From Oxalobacteraceae bacterium OTU3CINTB1 (GTDB lineage Bacteria; Pseudomonadota; Gammaproteobacteria; Burkholderiales; Burkholderiaceae_D), in contig CP099652.1 in NCBI GenBank assembly GCA_024123955.1, positions 4,278,001 through 4,342,000 of the forward strand: a stretch of 64,000 nt of DNA. Direction: 5' to 3'. Of this stretch, positions 63,450 through 64,000 are shown piece after piece. A model generated the notes under the pieces. That model was not told the DNA's origin and searched no databases. It saw only the letters and a list, made by a program, of their open reading frames with translations. Numbering within the stretch: position 1 is the stretch's first letter; every line of letters starts with the position of its first letter. The position numbers were made by a program, and so were the translations under genes.

Positions 63450-63809
63450 ATGGGTAACCTCTTCAAACACCGGCGCCGCACCAGTCTGATCGTCTGTATC
63501 GCGATCTTGCTGAATCTGTTGACGCCGGCGCTCGGCCAGGCGATGTCGACGCTGCTGCGCGATCCGCTGACGCTGGACATTTGCAGCGCCACGCCGGCCA
63601 AGCGCACGCAGGACATGCCGGCCGCCGGCATGAAGCACTGCGTGTTCTGCGCCACCCACGCCACCCCGGCCGCGCCGCCGCCATCCATTCCGGCGCTGGT
63701 CGCGCTGCTGGACGGCCACGATGCCTACCCATCCCTCGGTTATCTGTCGCCTTCCCCGCTGGCCGCCTGGTCCGGCGCCAAGCCGCGCGGCCCGCCGTCG
63801 CTGTCCTGA
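63450..63809 (+). CDS. DUF2946 family protein
   Basis: A 119-residue exported protein with signal anchor (SLIVCIAILLNLLTPALGQAM) and the family feature HCVFC followed by a Pro/Ala-rich tail. DUF2946 genes often lie with copper-type TonB receptors and SCO1 proteins, as here. It starts 35 bases after the receptor stop. Confidence 0.72.
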   Translation: MGNLFKHRRRTSLIVCIAILLNLLTPALGQAMSTLLRDPLTLDICSATPAKRTQDMPAAGMKHCVFCATHATPAAPPPSIPALVALLDGHDAYPSLGYLSPSPLAAWSGAKPRGPPSLS

Positions 63810-63886
63810 CCCTCGCTTGACGCGCACGATACGCCCATGTTGGGTGCCGCGCGTGCGCACGCCTTTTCATCATCGACAGGATATCT

Positions 63887-64000
63887 ATGCAACGACGGTA
63901 TTTCATTTCCACGCTCGCGGCCATGCTGGTGGCGGCGGCGCCAGCCATGGCCGCGCCGGCCTTCAACGGCATCGACGTCACCGGCGCCGCCATCGGGCCG
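63887..64000 (+). CDS. Probable SCO1/SenC family protein, N-terminus only
   Basis: Only 38 codons are in the window. A signal peptide (FISTLAAMLVAAAPAMAA) is followed by PAFNGIDVTGAAIGP, which matches the opening of SCO1/SenC copper chaperones before the thioredoxin fold. AGGA precedes the ATG. The copper-binding CxxxC lies beyond the edge, so the call rests on this opening and the context. Confidence 0.55.
   Translation, partial: MQRRYFISTLAAMLVAAAPAMAAPAFNGIDVTGAAIGP

Overview
The window is GC-rich, gene-dense bacterial DNA. An MSHA-type pilus locus, PEP-CTERM surface proteins, a GH16 glucanase with a CBM56-like module, many c-di-GMP and chemosensory genes and frequent 4-base ATGA operon overlaps together suggest a betaproteobacterium of the Oxalobacteraceae (Massilia/Duganella type). 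That placement is inference; there is no rRNA or marker gene here to prove it.

Left part (1-18.0 kb, mostly minus strand). Two paralogous Gly/Ala-rich exported proteins come first: one is frameshifted and runs off the left edge, the other is intact with a PEP-CTERM anchor. Next is an MSHA-like type IV pilus locus (cluster A) read right to left: mshE, mshG, a pseudopilin, the major pilin mshA, mshC, mshD, mshO, mshP, then mshI (PilM), PilN, mshJ (PilO), mshK, mshL (secretin), mshM and mshN.

Middle (18.2-38.4 kb, plus strand). Back to back with cluster A is a second, divergent machine (cluster B). It has its own ExeA-like ATPase, secretin, TPR protein, MshE-type ATPase, MshG-type platform, a fused PilM-PilN (GspL-like) protein, PilO-like and PilP-like proteins and three pseudopilins. 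A two-part ABC exporter is built in: the ATPase is the first gene and the permease the eleventh. A 1522-residue hybrid histidine kinase with an HPt domain and a response-regulator diguanylate cyclase follow directly. The joint reading is a c-di-GMP-linked type IV-filament or secretion system with a dedicated ABC transporter. It is the most unusual system in the window. No prepilin peptidase is present, so one encoded elsewhere must process both pilin sets.

Accessory stretch (38.5-45.2 kb). An OmpA-like protein, small AT-richer genes (LprI-like, two hypothetical proteins, a SAM methyltransferase, an ExbD-like fragment), a scar where two 5'-truncated genes meet (one a TonB-siderophore-receptor remnant), a membrane diguanylate cyclase, an HNH nuclease and a cupin.

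Right part (45.2-64 kb). A lipase-like hydrolase with two acyl-CoA dehydrogenases; an HxlR regulator divergent from an MFS exporter; a GH16 glucanase with a clear sigma70 promoter and LacI-type operator; two small hypothetical genes; an NHL-propeller/M23 peptidase fusion; tail-specific protease Prc; a chemoreceptor; a lipoprotein; a TonB-type outer-membrane receptor; a DUF2946 protein; and the start of a probable SCO1/SenC protein. Two related long inverted repeats with the core CGGACACGA lie at 50.5 and 61.1 kb.
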